Shown here: positions 28,613 through 28,646 of the stretch, in pieces
Position numbering within the stretch: position 1 is the stretch's first letter
Layout of the letters: each line of letters begins with the position of its first letter
From: a virus
Strand: one strand, 5' to 3'
Length of the DNA: 28,646 nucleotides
Virus record (IMG/VR): IMGVR_UViG_3300015262_000032
Span: 1-28,646 of that record
Notes under the pieces: generated by a model
What the model saw: only the letters and a program-made list of their open reading frames with translations
Told to the model about the DNA's origin: nothing
The model's database searches: none
Position numbers and translations under genes: made by a program

Positions 28613-28646
28613 CAGCCTGTCGCAGTACTCAGGAAACCCCGGCGAG

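Noticed and set aside
28561-28646. A tRNA gene (serine UGA on plus, or a UCA reading on minus)
   Set aside because: Only an anticodon-like arm and an acceptor-like stem are present. There is no T arm, no TTCGAAT and no canonical D arm. It is kept as a structured element instead.

Overview
The window is an internal slice of a tailed double-stranded DNA phage genome. It has tail and receptor-binding genes, a lambda-type lysis cassette, recombination and replication genes, and a long belt of tiny early genes. A tail-tip protein of the lambda J/TipJ type suggests a siphovirus-like particle. A gamma-proteobacterial host, most likely Pseudomonas, is my inference from family resemblance (lambda R-type endolysin, Rmf/CrpP-like protein, small accessory proteins typical of Pseudomonas phages). 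It is not proven by the sequence. No integrase, terminase, capsid, canonical tRNA or CRISPR array is visible.

Layout. (1) 1-5.5 kb, rightward: the end of the J-like tail-tip gene, an antisense HNH endonuclease, a small tail-region gene, a tail fibre and a tailspike that share an N-terminal anchor, then a bidirectional terminator. (2) 5.5-8.3 kb, leftward: ten small accessory genes with overlapping starts and stops, including an Rmf/CrpP-like protein and HTH and zinc-ribbon proteins. (3) 8.4-9.3 kb, rightward: endolysin, Rz and Rz1, with no adjacent holin. (4) 9.3-13.6 kb, leftward: two related HTH proteins, SSB, a conserved partner gene, a RecE-like PD-(D/E)XK nuclease and small genes. (5) 13.63-13.85 kb: a divergent control region with promoters and dyad operators. 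(6) 13.85-18.9 kb, rightward: a Cro-like HTH, an SF2 helicase, an HNH nuclease, a VRR-NUC nuclease, a small Cys/His protein and a prim-pol/VapE-type primase-helicase, then a terminator. (7) 18.94-19.22 kb: a non-coding, repeat-dense stretch that looks like a replication origin. (8) 19.2-28.4 kb, rightward: about thirty small genes, mostly linked by ATGA or TAATG overlaps, plus a T5 A1-like metallophosphoesterase with an N-terminal HTH. Two genes here carry in-frame stops and another pair looks split. (9) 28.4-28.65 kb: a terminator, an extended -10 promoter and a nested hairpin element running to the window edge.

How it fits together. The Cro-like protein and the dyads at 13.7 kb probably set the balance between the leftward recombination/SSB operon and the rightward replication operon. 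The primase-helicase, SF2 helicase, SSB and nucleases would replicate and process DNA, plausibly from the iteron-like region just after the primase gene. The tiny-gene belts are probably host-takeover and accessory functions, most of them unknown.
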